Origin: Paucibacter sp. DJ2R-2
GTDB lineage: Bacteria; Pseudomonadota; Gammaproteobacteria; Burkholderiales; Burkholderiaceae_C
Reading direction: 5' to 3'
DNA: 64,000 bases
Assembly: GCF_025717675.1 (NCBI RefSeq)
Contig: NZ_JAJIRT010000004.1
Span: 372,001-436,000, forward strand
Shown: positions 44,052-52,506 of the stretch, piece by piece
How positions within the stretch are numbered: position 1 is the first letter of the stretch
Layout of the letters: each line of letters begins with the position of its first letter
Program-made: the position numbers and the translations under genes
Notes under the pieces: generated by a model
The model's input: the letters and a program-made list of their open reading frames with translations, nothing else
Databases searched by the model: none
What the model was told of the DNA's origin: nothing

Positions 44052-44124
44052 CAAATAAAGCATTTCCTGGCGGTATTGCCATGAAATGCCTGATGCCAAG
44101 TGGCGCCAGTATTTGCTTGATGCC
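44052..44124. repeat. Candidate left-end transposase-binding motifs
   Basis: Three motifs lie in series: CAAATAAAGC at 44052-44061, GGCGGTATTGCCATG at 44069-44083 (preceded by CT) and GGCGCCAGTATTTGC from about 44102, the last two each followed by a TGATGCC string. The first two reappear inverted near 50.1-50.2 kb. This looks like a series of TnsB-binding sites. Confidence 0.5.
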
Positions 44125-44162
44125 GGCGCTGTCAGAGTGATTTCGAGACCAATAATGACAAA

Positions 44163-44198
44163 GCCGCTGCAGGCAGTGCCTGGCAGCGGCTCTTTTCT
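44163..44198 (+). terminator. Rho-independent terminator inside the left end
   Basis: The stem GCCGCTGC-AGGC / GCCT-GCAGCGGC, with one bulged G and an AGT loop, is followed by TCTTTTCTTT on the plus strand. It would stop tRNA read-through from entering the transposon. On the minus strand it lies just after the TniQ-like gene, and a short TTTG follows there. Confidence 0.75.
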
Positions 44199-44228
44199 TT
44201 CCGGGTGGCGCGCGAGGCGCCCGGCCCG

Positions 44229-45686
44229 TCAGTCCGGCGAGAGGGGCAGTTGCAACTGATCGCCCTCGATCTCGGCACGCAGGCGAACGATGGACTCGTT
44301 GATCCGGAGGATGAACCGGTGCCCGAGGCGCGTTGCCGAAGCAGACAGCCGTGCTGACCGGTCACCGAGACCAAAGCGCATAAGGCTGAACACTGCAGCC
44401 TCCGCGCTGCTCGGCATGATGCCACCGACACCCAGACCCTGAGCATTCCGGGGCGTCAGCCGCCTGCCGCGCTTCGCAAGCTCCCGCGCCATGCCCTCCA
44501 CCTTGTCGATCGCTGCGAGATGGCGAGCCTCTTCCTCCTGCGCTCTGCGCGCCGCCGCCGCCGCCCTCACCTGAACATACAGGTCACGGTGGCGTGTCAG
44601 CGTTTTGATGTCCACTCGTTGCGCCCTGGCCACCTCGGTCAGTGACAGGCCCTCCGCCAGGGCGCCAATCAGCGCCTGCTGAACTGCATCGTGGTCTACG
44701 CGCTTGGCCTGCCGGCGCTCCCGCGCAGGCGCCAGCCCCCCGGCCCCTGCCGGGTGTTCGACGCGACCTTGCATGAGCTCGGCCAGCTCCAACCCATCGG
44801 CCGCGCAGATGTCGAGCAGTTGATCCAGACTCATTCGCATGCCGGGCGTCCGCATCCATTCCGACAGCACCGACTTGTGCATGCCGGAACGGTGAGCCAG
44901 GCTGCAAGCGGTTCCACGCGGCGCGCAGTATTCACGCATGGCTGCACGCATCGCTTCAGGGCCCGCAGTCTCGATGGCGGAAGAAGCGGCAAGCACCTGC
45001 CGGCACTGTTCAGCCCGCCACACCTCGGCATCCGTCGCTGCTTCCGCTTGGTTGCGCCGGCAACGATGTCCGATCGAACAGCATTTCGAGCAGACCCCGC
45101 TGAACCTGATCCGCTCGTATTCGGGTTTCGAGTCCCGCGGGCTACGCCCGCACTCAGGCACGATCAGGCGCTTGCGATGAATTGGGCAGCAGTTCACCGG
45201 ACGCATCCGCCACAGCAGGCGGCCGTAGGGGAGACCACCGTCAATCATGTCGACATCAAGGCAGTCGGTACAGACGCGCTCCTCGTCGGTGATCAGGTTG
45301 CCAGTCGTGAACTCCTGTAGTGGCAGAAGCGTCGCGCATCTCAGGCCCTTCAGCCCGGTGGCCGCCTCCATCACACGCACCCAGCGCTCAGCGGAGCGAT
45401 GCATGCCGACCAGATCCAGGCCTGCATGTTTGTCCCAGCCCCAGCCGATTTGGTAGCGGGGCGTGTAGATGGTGGTGTCGATTCGCCGCTCCACCACGGG
45501 GAGAACGCGGTCGACGACCTGCCGGGGCGAGAGATGATGCGCATGACAGACAGACAGCAGGTGGCTGAACAGGGACTCAACATCTCCTGTCGAAGCGCCA
45601 CGCGGCGCCAGGTGATAAAGCACTGTTGCCTGTACTGCCATCGTCGGAGACTGCAACGGCTCGACTGGGATGGGCTTCTCACGCAC
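44229..45686 (-). CDS. tniQ: TniQ/TnsD-family transposition targeting protein
   Basis: The 485-residue protein has the TniQ N terminus (REKPIPVEPLQ ... DVESLFSHLLSVCHAHHLSP), zinc-binding Cys clusters (RVCTDCLD, NCCPIHRKRLIVPEC, GVCSKC) and a C-terminal part of about 200 residues with helix-turn-helix features (LSLTEVARAQRVDIKTLTRH). TniQ/TnsD proteins choose the target site and recruit TnsC. I call a GTG start at 45686 because it overlaps the TnsC-like stop in GTGCGTGA and follows GGAGAAG. An ATG at 45641 would cut off the TniQ motif. Confidence 0.85.
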   Translation of the reverse strand: MREKPIPVEPLQSPTMAVQATVLYHLAPRGASTGDVESLFSHLLSVCHAHHLSPRQVVDRVLPVVERRIDTTIYTPRYQIGWGWDKHAGLDLVGMHRSAERWVRVMEAATGLKGLRCATLLPLQEFTTGNLITDEERVCTDCLDVDMIDGGLPYGRLLWRMRPVNCCPIHRKRLIVPECGRSPRDSKPEYERIRFSGVCSKCCSIGHRCRRNQAEAATDAEVWRAEQCRQVLAASSAIETAGPEAMRAAMREYCAPRGTACSLAHRSGMHKSVLSEWMRTPGMRMSLDQLLDICAADGLELAELMQGRVEHPAGAGGLAPARERRQAKRVDHDAVQQALIGALAEGLSLTEVARAQRVDIKTLTRHRDLYVQVRAAAAARRAQEEEARHLAAIDKVEGMARELAKRGRRLTPRNAQGLGVGGIMPSSAEAAVFSLMRFGLGDRSARLSASATRLGHRFILRINESIVRLRAEIEGDQLQLPLSPD

Positions 45687-46815
45687 GGCGCTTCTCCAGC
45701 TTGGCCAGCCAGGCTTGCTGCCCTTCTCCAGAGACGAACTCCGCATCGCCATAGCAGGCGTCTCGGAGAGCCTGCTCGCCCTCGGAGATTTCAATCTCAA
45801 TCTGATTGAGCATCTTGTTGGCCTTGAAGGCGCGCTGCACGTCCTTCGAATTGAACTTCTCGCCCTTGCTATGAGTTTGCAGTTGGGCCGCTTGCTGGAG
45901 CTGCGTTTTGAGCAGCCCGACCGAGCCCAACGACGCCATCATCAAATCCCTCCAGGCTGCAGACAGGTTCGGAACGTCCTCGCAGGGCCAGTGAGCTTCG
46001 AACTTGGCCAGCACCTTGCGGAACTCAGCTTCGTCAGCAGTCGGCGCATCGTCCTTCGGGGCGCTGGATAGGTGGTACCGCTTGTAGTGCAGGATTGCGC
46101 CGCGCCGGGCCAGCTGACCGTACGTCGTCATCAGAGGCGCGATCTGATACGTCCCGACCAGCATCAGCTTGGTCTCAGGCTGGATGTCCGCCATGCTTTT
46201 CAGCGTATCCATCATGGCCTCGGTCTGACCGAAACGCAGAAGGTGGTGTGACTCGTCGATGCCGAGCAGTCGAACATTTCGATTGCGAATCTCCGCCTCC
46301 AGCAGCTCCCGACGCTGCGCCACGCCGATCCTGCTGGCGTGCAAGGCGCGGAGTTCGCCGTCGAGCGGGGCATGGCTGCGCTGCTGGTCGGGCAACAGAC
46401 CTCCACATGCATGGTGAAGCCGCGAATAGACGACCTTCCACGACAGCGAACGCTCCCCATTGGCTGGGGCGGAGATGAAGGCGACCGGCACCTCATGAGG
46501 CAGCCGCACGGGTGCATACCGCTGCACGATGGTACGCAGGCATTTGTCGACCAGCGAAGTCTTGCCGATGCCAGTGGGGCCGATGAGCATGATGAGCTTG
46601 ACGTCGTTGTGCGGGTCCATCAGCTCGTGAAGGTGCCGGATGACCGTACGTAGATTTCGATGTTCGAAGCGCAACGACGCGAACCAGTTCAGCCGTTCTT
46701 GTGCGGACAGGCTCATGACTTCCTCGCGAGAGAGGCAGGCCAGATTTGCGGAGCTCCCGATGGCTGCTGCCGCAGCGACGGAATCAGCGGCGTTAGCGTT
46801 GATTTGGGTGTTCAT
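45679..46815 (-). CDS. TnsC/TniB-like AAA+ ATPase of the transposon
   Basis: The 378-residue protein has a Walker A GPTGIGKTS and a Walker B RLLGIDESHHLL, typical of TnsC/TniB transposition regulators. The region after Walker B (DIQPETKLMLVGTYQIAPLM) fits the sensor-1 segment. The protein polymerises on DNA and passes target information from TniQ to the transposase. The start at 46815 (MNTQINANAAD) was chosen because it lies 29 bp after the TnsAB stop. A longer frame has no support. Confidence 0.88.
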   Translation of the reverse strand: MNTQINANAADSVAAAAAIGSSANLACLSREEVMSLSAQERLNWFASLRFEHRNLRTVIRHLHELMDPHNDVKLIMLIGPTGIGKTSLVDKCLRTIVQRYAPVRLPHEVPVAFISAPANGERSLSWKVVYSRLHHACGGLLPDQQRSHAPLDGELRALHASRIGVAQRRELLEAEIRNRNVRLLGIDESHHLLRFGQTEAMMDTLKSMADIQPETKLMLVGTYQIAPLMTTYGQLARRGAILHYKRYHLSSAPKDDAPTADEAEFRKVLAKFEAHWPCEDVPNLSAAWRDLMMASLGSVGLLKTQLQQAAQLQTHSKGEKFNSKDVQRAFKANKMLNQIEIEISEGEQALRDACYGDAEFVSGEGQQAWLAKLEKRRA

Positions 46816-46844
46816 GATGTTTCCTTGTCTTGGAGTCCATTCGA

Positions 46845-49670
46845 TCAGCGCAGGCCCATGGCGGCACCCATGGATTCGAAGTTGTCGTCGTCGACATCGC
46901 ACTCGTCCCAAGCAGGTCCTTCGATCGGAAACGCCGGCATGCGAATGGGCAGCACCTCCGCCTTGGGGGCCTGCGAGGCGCCAGGCTTGATCGCCGCACC
47001 GCCAGCCCTAAGCTTGTCCATGTGGGTAGCCTGCGCCGTCGCTTCGGAGTCATTGGCAGCAGTACCGATGGGCAGGGGCAACGCCGAAGCACCCATCCCA
47101 GCCAGCCCTTGATACATGCGCTTCACTTCACGTTCCTGCGCCGCAATCACAGGATCGAAGTCCTCAGGGCGGAGCTTTTCCGAGCCGAAGCCCGTGCCGA
47201 CCCGAGCCAGGCCGTCCTCGCGAGCACGCGCCTGTGCCTCGCGCATGCGGGCGCGGTAGGCCAGCTCGATCTCGCGGTTGCCTCGGTCAGCGATGAACCG
47301 GGATGATGTGCCGACCGCCGTGACCCACACGCCATTGATATGCGCATAGACCACGCTCGCGTTCCACCATTCCACCCTGACTTCCACCGACTTACCCTCG
47401 GCACTCGCCATCGAGGGATGTCGGTAGTAGACGCCGTAGACATTCACTCCGCGACCTGACACCACCTTGCGCGTGGGCCGCCGCATAGGATGAGGAGATG
47501 TCAGCAGCATGAGGTTCTCGCCGAGTTGATGAATGACATGAGAACGCATGCCGGTGTCCTGCATGCGCTTCTCCTCGTAGTCGTTCGGCGACATGCCCAG
47601 TTCGGGATGGACGCGATTGGCGTGCTCCTCAAACAGGTACTTCGTCATGACGGCGTGCAATGCCACCAGGTTCCAGCGCACCCGGTTTTGAGGATTAACC
47701 GAGGCAGTGATCTCCCGCGTCGACGACTTCATGCAGCGCGAGTTGCCCTCGAGTTCTGCCAACACTTCTTCGTTGATGGAGCCGAAGGTGCGCTCAATCA
47801 GTGCGCCGCCACGAGGCTCCGCTGGTGGGCGGTAGCGAATTTCGATGCCGAGAATTCGGCAGAGGTACTCCAGCGCGTGGCTGTGGAATTCCTTTCCGTT
47901 GTCCACGGCAAGAACCCGTGGCAATCGCCCCCACCTGGCGACGTAGTCTCGAATCAGCAGCATCACCGCGCGTGCCGAAGCGGGCTCATATAGCAGCACG
48001 AATGCCCGAATCTGCCGAGTGCAGCCGTCGATAGCGACCGATAGCGTCGGCTTGCGCAGCGGCAGGCCATCCGGGCTTTGCGTTTCGATGTCCGCAATCG
48101 TGTGATCCGCATAGATCACTTCGTGGGGACGAAACCCGTGCGCAGGGTGCTCATTGCTAAGCAGCGGCACGAGGGCAGCTTGCCGGTAGGCCGAGCGCTT
48201 TCCTTCGCGGTCTTTGATGGATTTTCGTTGCTTGCATCGTCGCGTGAAAGTTTGCAACGAAACAGGAAGGACAGGGCCGCCGCCAGGCTCGCTCAGCTCC
48301 TGCACTGCTCGAACGTACTTCTTGTAAGCGCCCTTGGCCGTCGGGCGATCTGGCGTGTTGAAGTGGTCGGAGATGGCACATTGAATCTGCTCCTCGTTCA
48401 GCTCGGAGACGCGGGGCTCCCGGTTGCCTCTTTTTTCCTCGGCATCCATCAATGCCTCGAGAGCCTGGAGATCGTTCTGTGCACTGGCGATGCGCGCGCG
48501 GAATCGATCCAGCGAGCGCTCCGAATAGGCGGTTTGATGAGGATTCCGCACTGCCTCGAGTCGCGCCATGGCCTGTTCGACTTTTTTTGGTGGCGCCATC
48601 CACAAAGCCATGCGCTCATTGGCCAAGCGAAAGCCCTCTCCCGTCGCTTCGCCCCGACTGTGCAGCTGGCGAACCTCTTCGACAGACTTGCTGGTGGTTT
48701 TGCCCATAGGATCCTGCAGCAGTACATCTCGCTCGCCCTGAAGGATCACTTTGTATTCACGCCCGTAGATGCTGATCTTCCCGCCAGAGCGCAGCATCAA
48801 CGTGCCAGGGATCGGCGGAAGAGGAGGTGCCTCCACGGCATCAATCAACGCGTGTGTCTGTGCAGTTACTTCATCTGCAAACACTTTCACCTGCTCTGTG
48901 TCAGCCAGCCGAGATGACTCAAGAGGAACGTAAATGACCCGCTCAGCAATCGCCTTGTAGACGGTGTCTGCGGAAATGCCTTGCCGGATCAGTTCACGAA
49001 GTGGAACCCAGCGGTCTGCGGCTACCGCCGCGACGACCGCTTGGCACTCTTGATCTGAGAGGGGCGGGCAATCCTCGCGGTAGTAGTCCTCAAGGAACCG
49101 ACTGTTCTCGATCAAGCGGTGCGGCAGCTCACTGACCACGACGAACTGGTACGCAAGCCCCATCTCTGCGAAGTGGTCTTCTGCTGCGATGTTGTGGTGC
49201 ACGCCATCGACATCCCGAAAGTACCGCTCCGGATTCTTCTTGCTGTCGGCATGGAAGCGCGCGTCATCGCGGACTTCGATGATGGAGATGCCGTCATCAC
49301 GGACGACCATGAAGTCTGCGGTGTACTGATGCACCGACGCACGACTGCCATCTGCCCTACGAACCTGCATTGTCACCGTCGTAGGCTGAGCGAAGTACGC
49401 ATGCACCGAGGTGTCCGACTCGAGCTTCCATGCCATTGCACTTTCACCGCGCCGGCTTTCCAGCATCATGGTGGCCTGCATCTTTCTGCTGAAGTGGCGA
49501 ATGCAGGTGTTGCCGCGCCTGCCTTGCACTTGCCGAGCAGGCCCGCTGGCAATGGTGTGCCTCACGTAGTTGCGACCGGATTCAGGCATTTGCGTTCGGC
49601 GGAAGATTGTTTCGAGGTGCGCGTGTAGTTCTGGGCCCATGCGCCAAGGCTTGATGTGATTGGGGTTCAT
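46845..49670 (-). CDS. TnsA-TnsB-like fused transposase
   Basis: The 941-residue protein has an N-terminal TnsA-like nuclease domain (about 40-210), a linker with HTH segments, and a TnsB/Mu-like DDE domain. In the TnsA part the strand SVHQYTADFMVV ... ISIIEVRDD gives D119, E132 and R134, where other TnsA proteins have Lys. In the DDE part the residues are D522 (YADHT), D590 (AVDNGKEF) and E626 (LIERTFG), with 35 residues between the second D and the E. It should cut and join transposon ends. The first-strand nuclease may be weak or inactive. Confidence 0.83.
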   Translation of the reverse strand: MNPNHIKPWRMGPELHAHLETIFRRTQMPESGRNYVRHTIASGPARQVQGRRGNTCIRHFSRKMQATMMLESRRGESAMAWKLESDTSVHAYFAQPTTVTMQVRRADGSRASVHQYTADFMVVRDDGISIIEVRDDARFHADSKKNPERYFRDVDGVHHNIAAEDHFAEMGLAYQFVVVSELPHRLIENSRFLEDYYREDCPPLSDQECQAVVAAVAADRWVPLRELIRQGISADTVYKAIAERVIYVPLESSRLADTEQVKVFADEVTAQTHALIDAVEAPPLPPIPGTLMLRSGGKISIYGREYKVILQGERDVLLQDPMGKTTSKSVEEVRQLHSRGEATGEGFRLANERMALWMAPPKKVEQAMARLEAVRNPHQTAYSERSLDRFRARIASAQNDLQALEALMDAEEKRGNREPRVSELNEEQIQCAISDHFNTPDRPTAKGAYKKYVRAVQELSEPGGGPVLPVSLQTFTRRCKQRKSIKDREGKRSAYRQAALVPLLSNEHPAHGFRPHEVIYADHTIADIETQSPDGLPLRKPTLSVAIDGCTRQIRAFVLLYEPASARAVMLLIRDYVARWGRLPRVLAVDNGKEFHSHALEYLCRILGIEIRYRPPAEPRGGALIERTFGSINEEVLAELEGNSRCMKSSTREITASVNPQNRVRWNLVALHAVMTKYLFEEHANRVHPELGMSPNDYEEKRMQDTGMRSHVIHQLGENLMLLTSPHPMRRPTRKVVSGRGVNVYGVYYRHPSMASAEGKSVEVRVEWWNASVVYAHINGVWVTAVGTSSRFIADRGNREIELAYRARMREAQARAREDGLARVGTGFGSEKLRPEDFDPVIAAQEREVKRMYQGLAGMGASALPLPIGTAANDSEATAQATHMDKLRAGGAAIKPGASQAPKAEVLPIRMPAFPIEGPAWDECDVDDDNFESMGAAMGLR

Positions 49671-50914
49671 TTGATTGGACTTTTCTGGTTCGCCGCCTCT
49701 TGCGGCATTGGCTTGTGATGGCCCGCTTCGCTCCCCAGCGTTCAACTGGGAAGTTCGGGCGTGGCTCCGCCCATACCGCCTGAATTGGCGGCAGAACGGT
49801 TGGCGATGAAGATGCAGGGCCCGGCGCCCGGGTCAGGTCAGGCCGGCGGCGGTTGCGGTCGGCATTCGATGGGGCAGTGGTGGCTCAGATCAGGATTCAT
49901 GGTGCAGCGCTCTTGCGATTTGGGGTGAGCTCCGCCCTGACCCACGCAACAAGGGTCATTTGGCGGTAGACAAAGGGGACAGGGGTGCTGAGGTGTCAGG
50001 CCCCTTTTGCTCGCGGCGCTACGGTGGATCCGCTGTGCAGGGAAGGATGATGGTCATGGAAGCGTCCTTGGTGAGACGTCCATGGCCAATACTGCCGGGC
50101 GTCTTGAATGAATTAACGGCACCGCGCCGAAAAGCATGAGGAATATTGCAAGCCAGTGCACAAATAAACCCAAGGAGCTTTATTTGATACCCGCCAGATT
50201 GGCTCACTCACACGAATGCAATATTCGATTTTGGTGTACCAATAGGAATATCAAGAATAGATTTATAAAAATAATCTGAATTCCACGAGACTGAAAAGAC
50301 GTCGGCCATCCCAGCCCTGCTTGTGTCTTTGCAAATCCTGTCCTGCGGATCGCCATTGACGACATGCTAAGAGCATTTTTTGCAGCCCGCAACCGCGCAT
50401 CGCTCATGATTTAATACCGTATTTCTGTAACGGAAACAATGGCTTAGCGAAGCTGGCTCGTATCTCTGTCACGAGTGCTTTTGCCTCCAGCACTTCGCTA
50501 CCAATGGACCGCTCATCACGTCCCAAGTCCTTGACGGGCGGGGCTTTTTGCCAGTTTCTTCCGAGACTTCATATTAGATTTCAGACAGGTGAAGCAAAGT
50601 CAAAAGAGCCTCCCAAAGCCACCGCACGCAGGTTCGTATTTCGGGTACGGATACCGATACGGACACTATCCCGACAAAAACACTCGGCTATTCGGGTGGA
50701 ATTTGGTCGCATGCTGAGTCGCACTTCGATCGAAAAACGAGCGCTCGCGCTCGCGCTGCTGTCGCCAAACCCACGATCTGGCAGGCGTGTGAGTGGGCCG
50801 GTAGTGCGTCAAGCGATCCCAAACGTTGAGCCGACCTGCGCCCCCTCGGCCCAGTCAGATCGAATGCGAGAGGTAATAGTCTTTACAAGACTGGAAGTTG
50901 TTTATCATGGCTAG
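49671..50914. other. AT-richer intergenic region holding the candidate right end
   Basis: Over 1.2 kb without a supported gene. It includes the putative right-end motifs (50081-50197) and an 8-bp inverted repeat CAAATAAA/TTTATTTG at 50161-50186. A clearly AT-rich stretch runs from about 50160 to 50290. Short open frames here have no family resemblance. The last 100 bp must include the promoter of the CARF regulator. I see only a weak TTTACA...TATCAT pair with short spacing. Confidence 0.55.
50081..50197. repeat. Candidate right-end transposase-binding motifs (inverted copies of the left ones)
   Basis: On the minus strand GGCAGTATTGGCCATG (50081-50096) matches left motif GGCGGTATTGCCATG with one substitution and one extra G. 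CTGGCGGGTATCAAATAAAGC spans 50177-50197 (minus strand) and joins both left motifs. The inverted orientation relative to the left side is what a Tn7-like element shows. Confidence 0.5.
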
Positions 50915-52447
50915 ATGGCTGGCAAAAAGTGGCTCATCTCTTGGATCGGCAACGCCGACCACCTAGCGTCAGAGGGGGGCTCTGCCTCCAGCGATGGCCC
51001 AATCGCCACTGCCCTGACCAACTCGCCGAAGTTCGATCGAGTCTGCCTGCTGACCAACTACGCGCATGAGCGCAGCGCCGCCTACTGCGCCTGGCTGGAG
51101 CAACGTTGCAGCTACACAAGCGCCGCGGTCGACCTCCAGGAAATCAGCCTTAGCAGCCCAATCGACTACGCGTCCATCTACGAGCAGGTCAGCAAGCACC
51201 TCAAGAATCTTGGCCTTCCTCGGTCAGACGTTGAACTCACTTTCCACCTGAGCCCAGGAACTCCCGCCATGGCGGCCATCTGGATCATGTTGGCCAAGAC
51301 GCGCTTTCCCGCTAAGTTGATTCAGACTTCCAAGGAGCAAGGTCTGGAATCGGTGGACTTTCCCTTCGACCTGGCCAGTGACTTCCTGCCCGAGTTCCTT
51401 CAACGCAGTGCCGAGCGGATTGAACGGCTCTCCCAAGGCCCCGTCGAAAGCGCCCCGCAGTTCAGCAAGATCCTTCATCGCAGCGATGCCGTCCGTCAGC
51501 AGGTGCACCTCGCCCGGCGCATCGCAGCCCACGACGTTCCGGTCTTAATTCTTGGCGAGACCGGCACAGGCAAGGAACTCTTCGCCGAAGCGATCTGTGC
51601 CGCAAGTGAGCGTGCCAGCAAACCATTCATTGCCGTCAACTGCGGAGCCCTCTCGCCCGAGTTGGCCAACTCAGAGTTGTTTGGCCATGTCATAGGAGCG
51701 TTTACAGGCGCGACCAAAGCAAGAAAGGGACACTTCCAAGAAGCGCAAGGCGGCACCCTGTTCCTCGATGAAGTCGGTGATCTGCCACCGGAAACCCAGG
51801 TACGACTGCTGCGCGTGCTCCAAGCCAAAGAAGTCACGCCGCTAGGAGACTCGAAGCCAGTCAAGGTAGACGTCCGGATCGTCGCCGCCACGCATCGCGA
51901 CCTTGCCGCAGATGTCGCCTCGGGGCGTTTCCGCGAGGACCTGTTCCACCGCTTGGCTGTCGGCATCTTGCGCTTGCCGCCTCTGCGCGAGCGTGATGGC
52001 GATGTCGACCTGCTAGCCGACGCCTTCCTTGACAAGATCAATGCCGATGCCAAGGGGAAACCAGAAACGCAAGAGAAGAAACTTTCCACAAGTGCAAGGA
52101 AACTTCTCGAACAGTATCCGTGGCCGGGCAACATTCGCGAGCTTTACCACTCACTACTTCGGGCTGCGATTTGGTCGACCGGGCCGGTCATACAGGCTGA
52201 AGATGTGCAGGCAGCTCTGCTGCAGGTTCGGCAGCAGGGCCATGATTCAATCCTGAAGCCACTGGGCCAAGGCTTTGATTTGCAAGGCATTTTGGATGAC
52301 GTCTCGCGCGACTACATCGCCAAAGCACTGAACCGGTCGGGCGATCGGAAGACGGTGGCAGCCAAGATGCTGGGGTTCGCCAATCATCAAACGCTGGGCA
52401 ATTGGATGAAAAAACTGGGACTGGAAAGCAGCGACACTAAAGACTAG
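50915..52447 (+). CDS. CARF-like sensor fused to sigma-54 AAA+ activator (RtcR-like)
   Basis: The 510-residue protein has three parts. Residues 1-165 are a CARF-type Rossmann sensor (KKWLISWIGNADHLA, DGPIATAL, FDRVCLLTNY, HLSPGTPAMAAIW). Residues 185-430 are a sigma-54 AAA+ domain with Walker A GETGTGKE (214-221), the sigma-54 contact loop GAFTGA (261-266) and Walker B TLFLDEVGD (281-289). Residues 455-505 form a Fis-type helix-turn-helix (DRKTVAAKMLGFANHQTLGNWMKKL). It resembles RtcR, where the CARF domain senses damaged tRNA. It precedes a sigma-54 promoter and hsdR, so it is likely their activator. Confidence 0.85.
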   Translation: MAGKKWLISWIGNADHLASEGGSASSDGPIATALTNSPKFDRVCLLTNYAHERSAAYCAWLEQRCSYTSAAVDLQEISLSSPIDYASIYEQVSKHLKNLGLPRSDVELTFHLSPGTPAMAAIWIMLAKTRFPAKLIQTSKEQGLESVDFPFDLASDFLPEFLQRSAERIERLSQGPVESAPQFSKILHRSDAVRQQVHLARRIAAHDVPVLILGETGTGKELFAEAICAASERASKPFIAVNCGALSPELANSELFGHVIGAFTGATKARKGHFQEAQGGTLFLDEVGDLPPETQVRLLRVLQAKEVTPLGDSKPVKVDVRIVAATHRDLAADVASGRFREDLFHRLAVGILRLPPLRERDGDVDLLADAFLDKINADAKGKPETQEKKLSTSARKLLEQYPWPGNIRELYHSLLRAAIWSTGPVIQAEDVQAALLQVRQQGHDSILKPLGQGFDLQGILDDVSRDYIAKALNRSGDRKTVAAKMLGFANHQTLGNWMKKLGLESSDTKD

Positions 52448-52455
52448 AGGGAGGC

Positions 52456-52471
52456 TGGCACGGTTCTCGCA
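52456..52471 (+). promoter_or_regulatory. Sigma-54 (-24/-12) promoter upstream of hsdR
   Basis: TGGCACGGTTCTCGCA matches the consensus TGGCACGNNNNTTGCA at all but one conserved position. GG at 52457-52458 and GC at 52469-52470 have the required 10-bp gap. The transcription start would fall near 52482, so an ATG at 52483 would be leaderless and the real hsdR start is probably 52507. Confidence 0.82.
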
Positions 52472-52506
52472 AAACAACAGGCATGAATGCCACGAGAGCC
52501 GGCCAG

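Larger units (their letters stand above)
44040..50220. mobile_element. Tn7-like transposon next to tRNA-Arg (ends not resolved to the base)
   Basis: The element holds a TniQ/TnsD-like gene, a TnsC-like ATPase gene and a fused TnsA-TnsB-like gene, all on the minus strand. It is flanked by inverted copies of two short motifs that are candidate transposase-binding sites (44052-44124 and 50081-50197). The base composition is visibly lower in GC than the chromosome to the left. Position directly behind a tRNA gene fits TniQ/TnsD-guided insertion. I could not find the terminal dinucleotides or a target duplication, and the right end might instead lie beyond the window, with the following island as cargo. 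Confidence 0.65.

Noticed and set aside
44229-50220. A CRISPR-associated transposon (CAST)
   Set aside because: TniQ, TnsC and TnsAB are present, but no cas genes and no repeat-spacer array are seen in the window.
50019-50407. Two short minus-strand open frames in the AT-rich stretch
   Set aside because: One crosses the candidate transposon end motifs and the other the AT-rich flank; both lack family resemblance and RBS.
50504-50914. A 136-residue open frame ending just before the CARF regulator
   Set aside because: It is rich in Arg, Pro and Ser with no known motif, has no ribosome-binding site, and covers the expected promoter region.
50915-52447. Direct assignment as RtcR of an RNA-repair operon
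   Set aside because: No rtcB or rtcA follows; the neighbours are hsdR, hsdM and hsdS, and the CARF part resembles a different branch (SPGTPAMAAIW).
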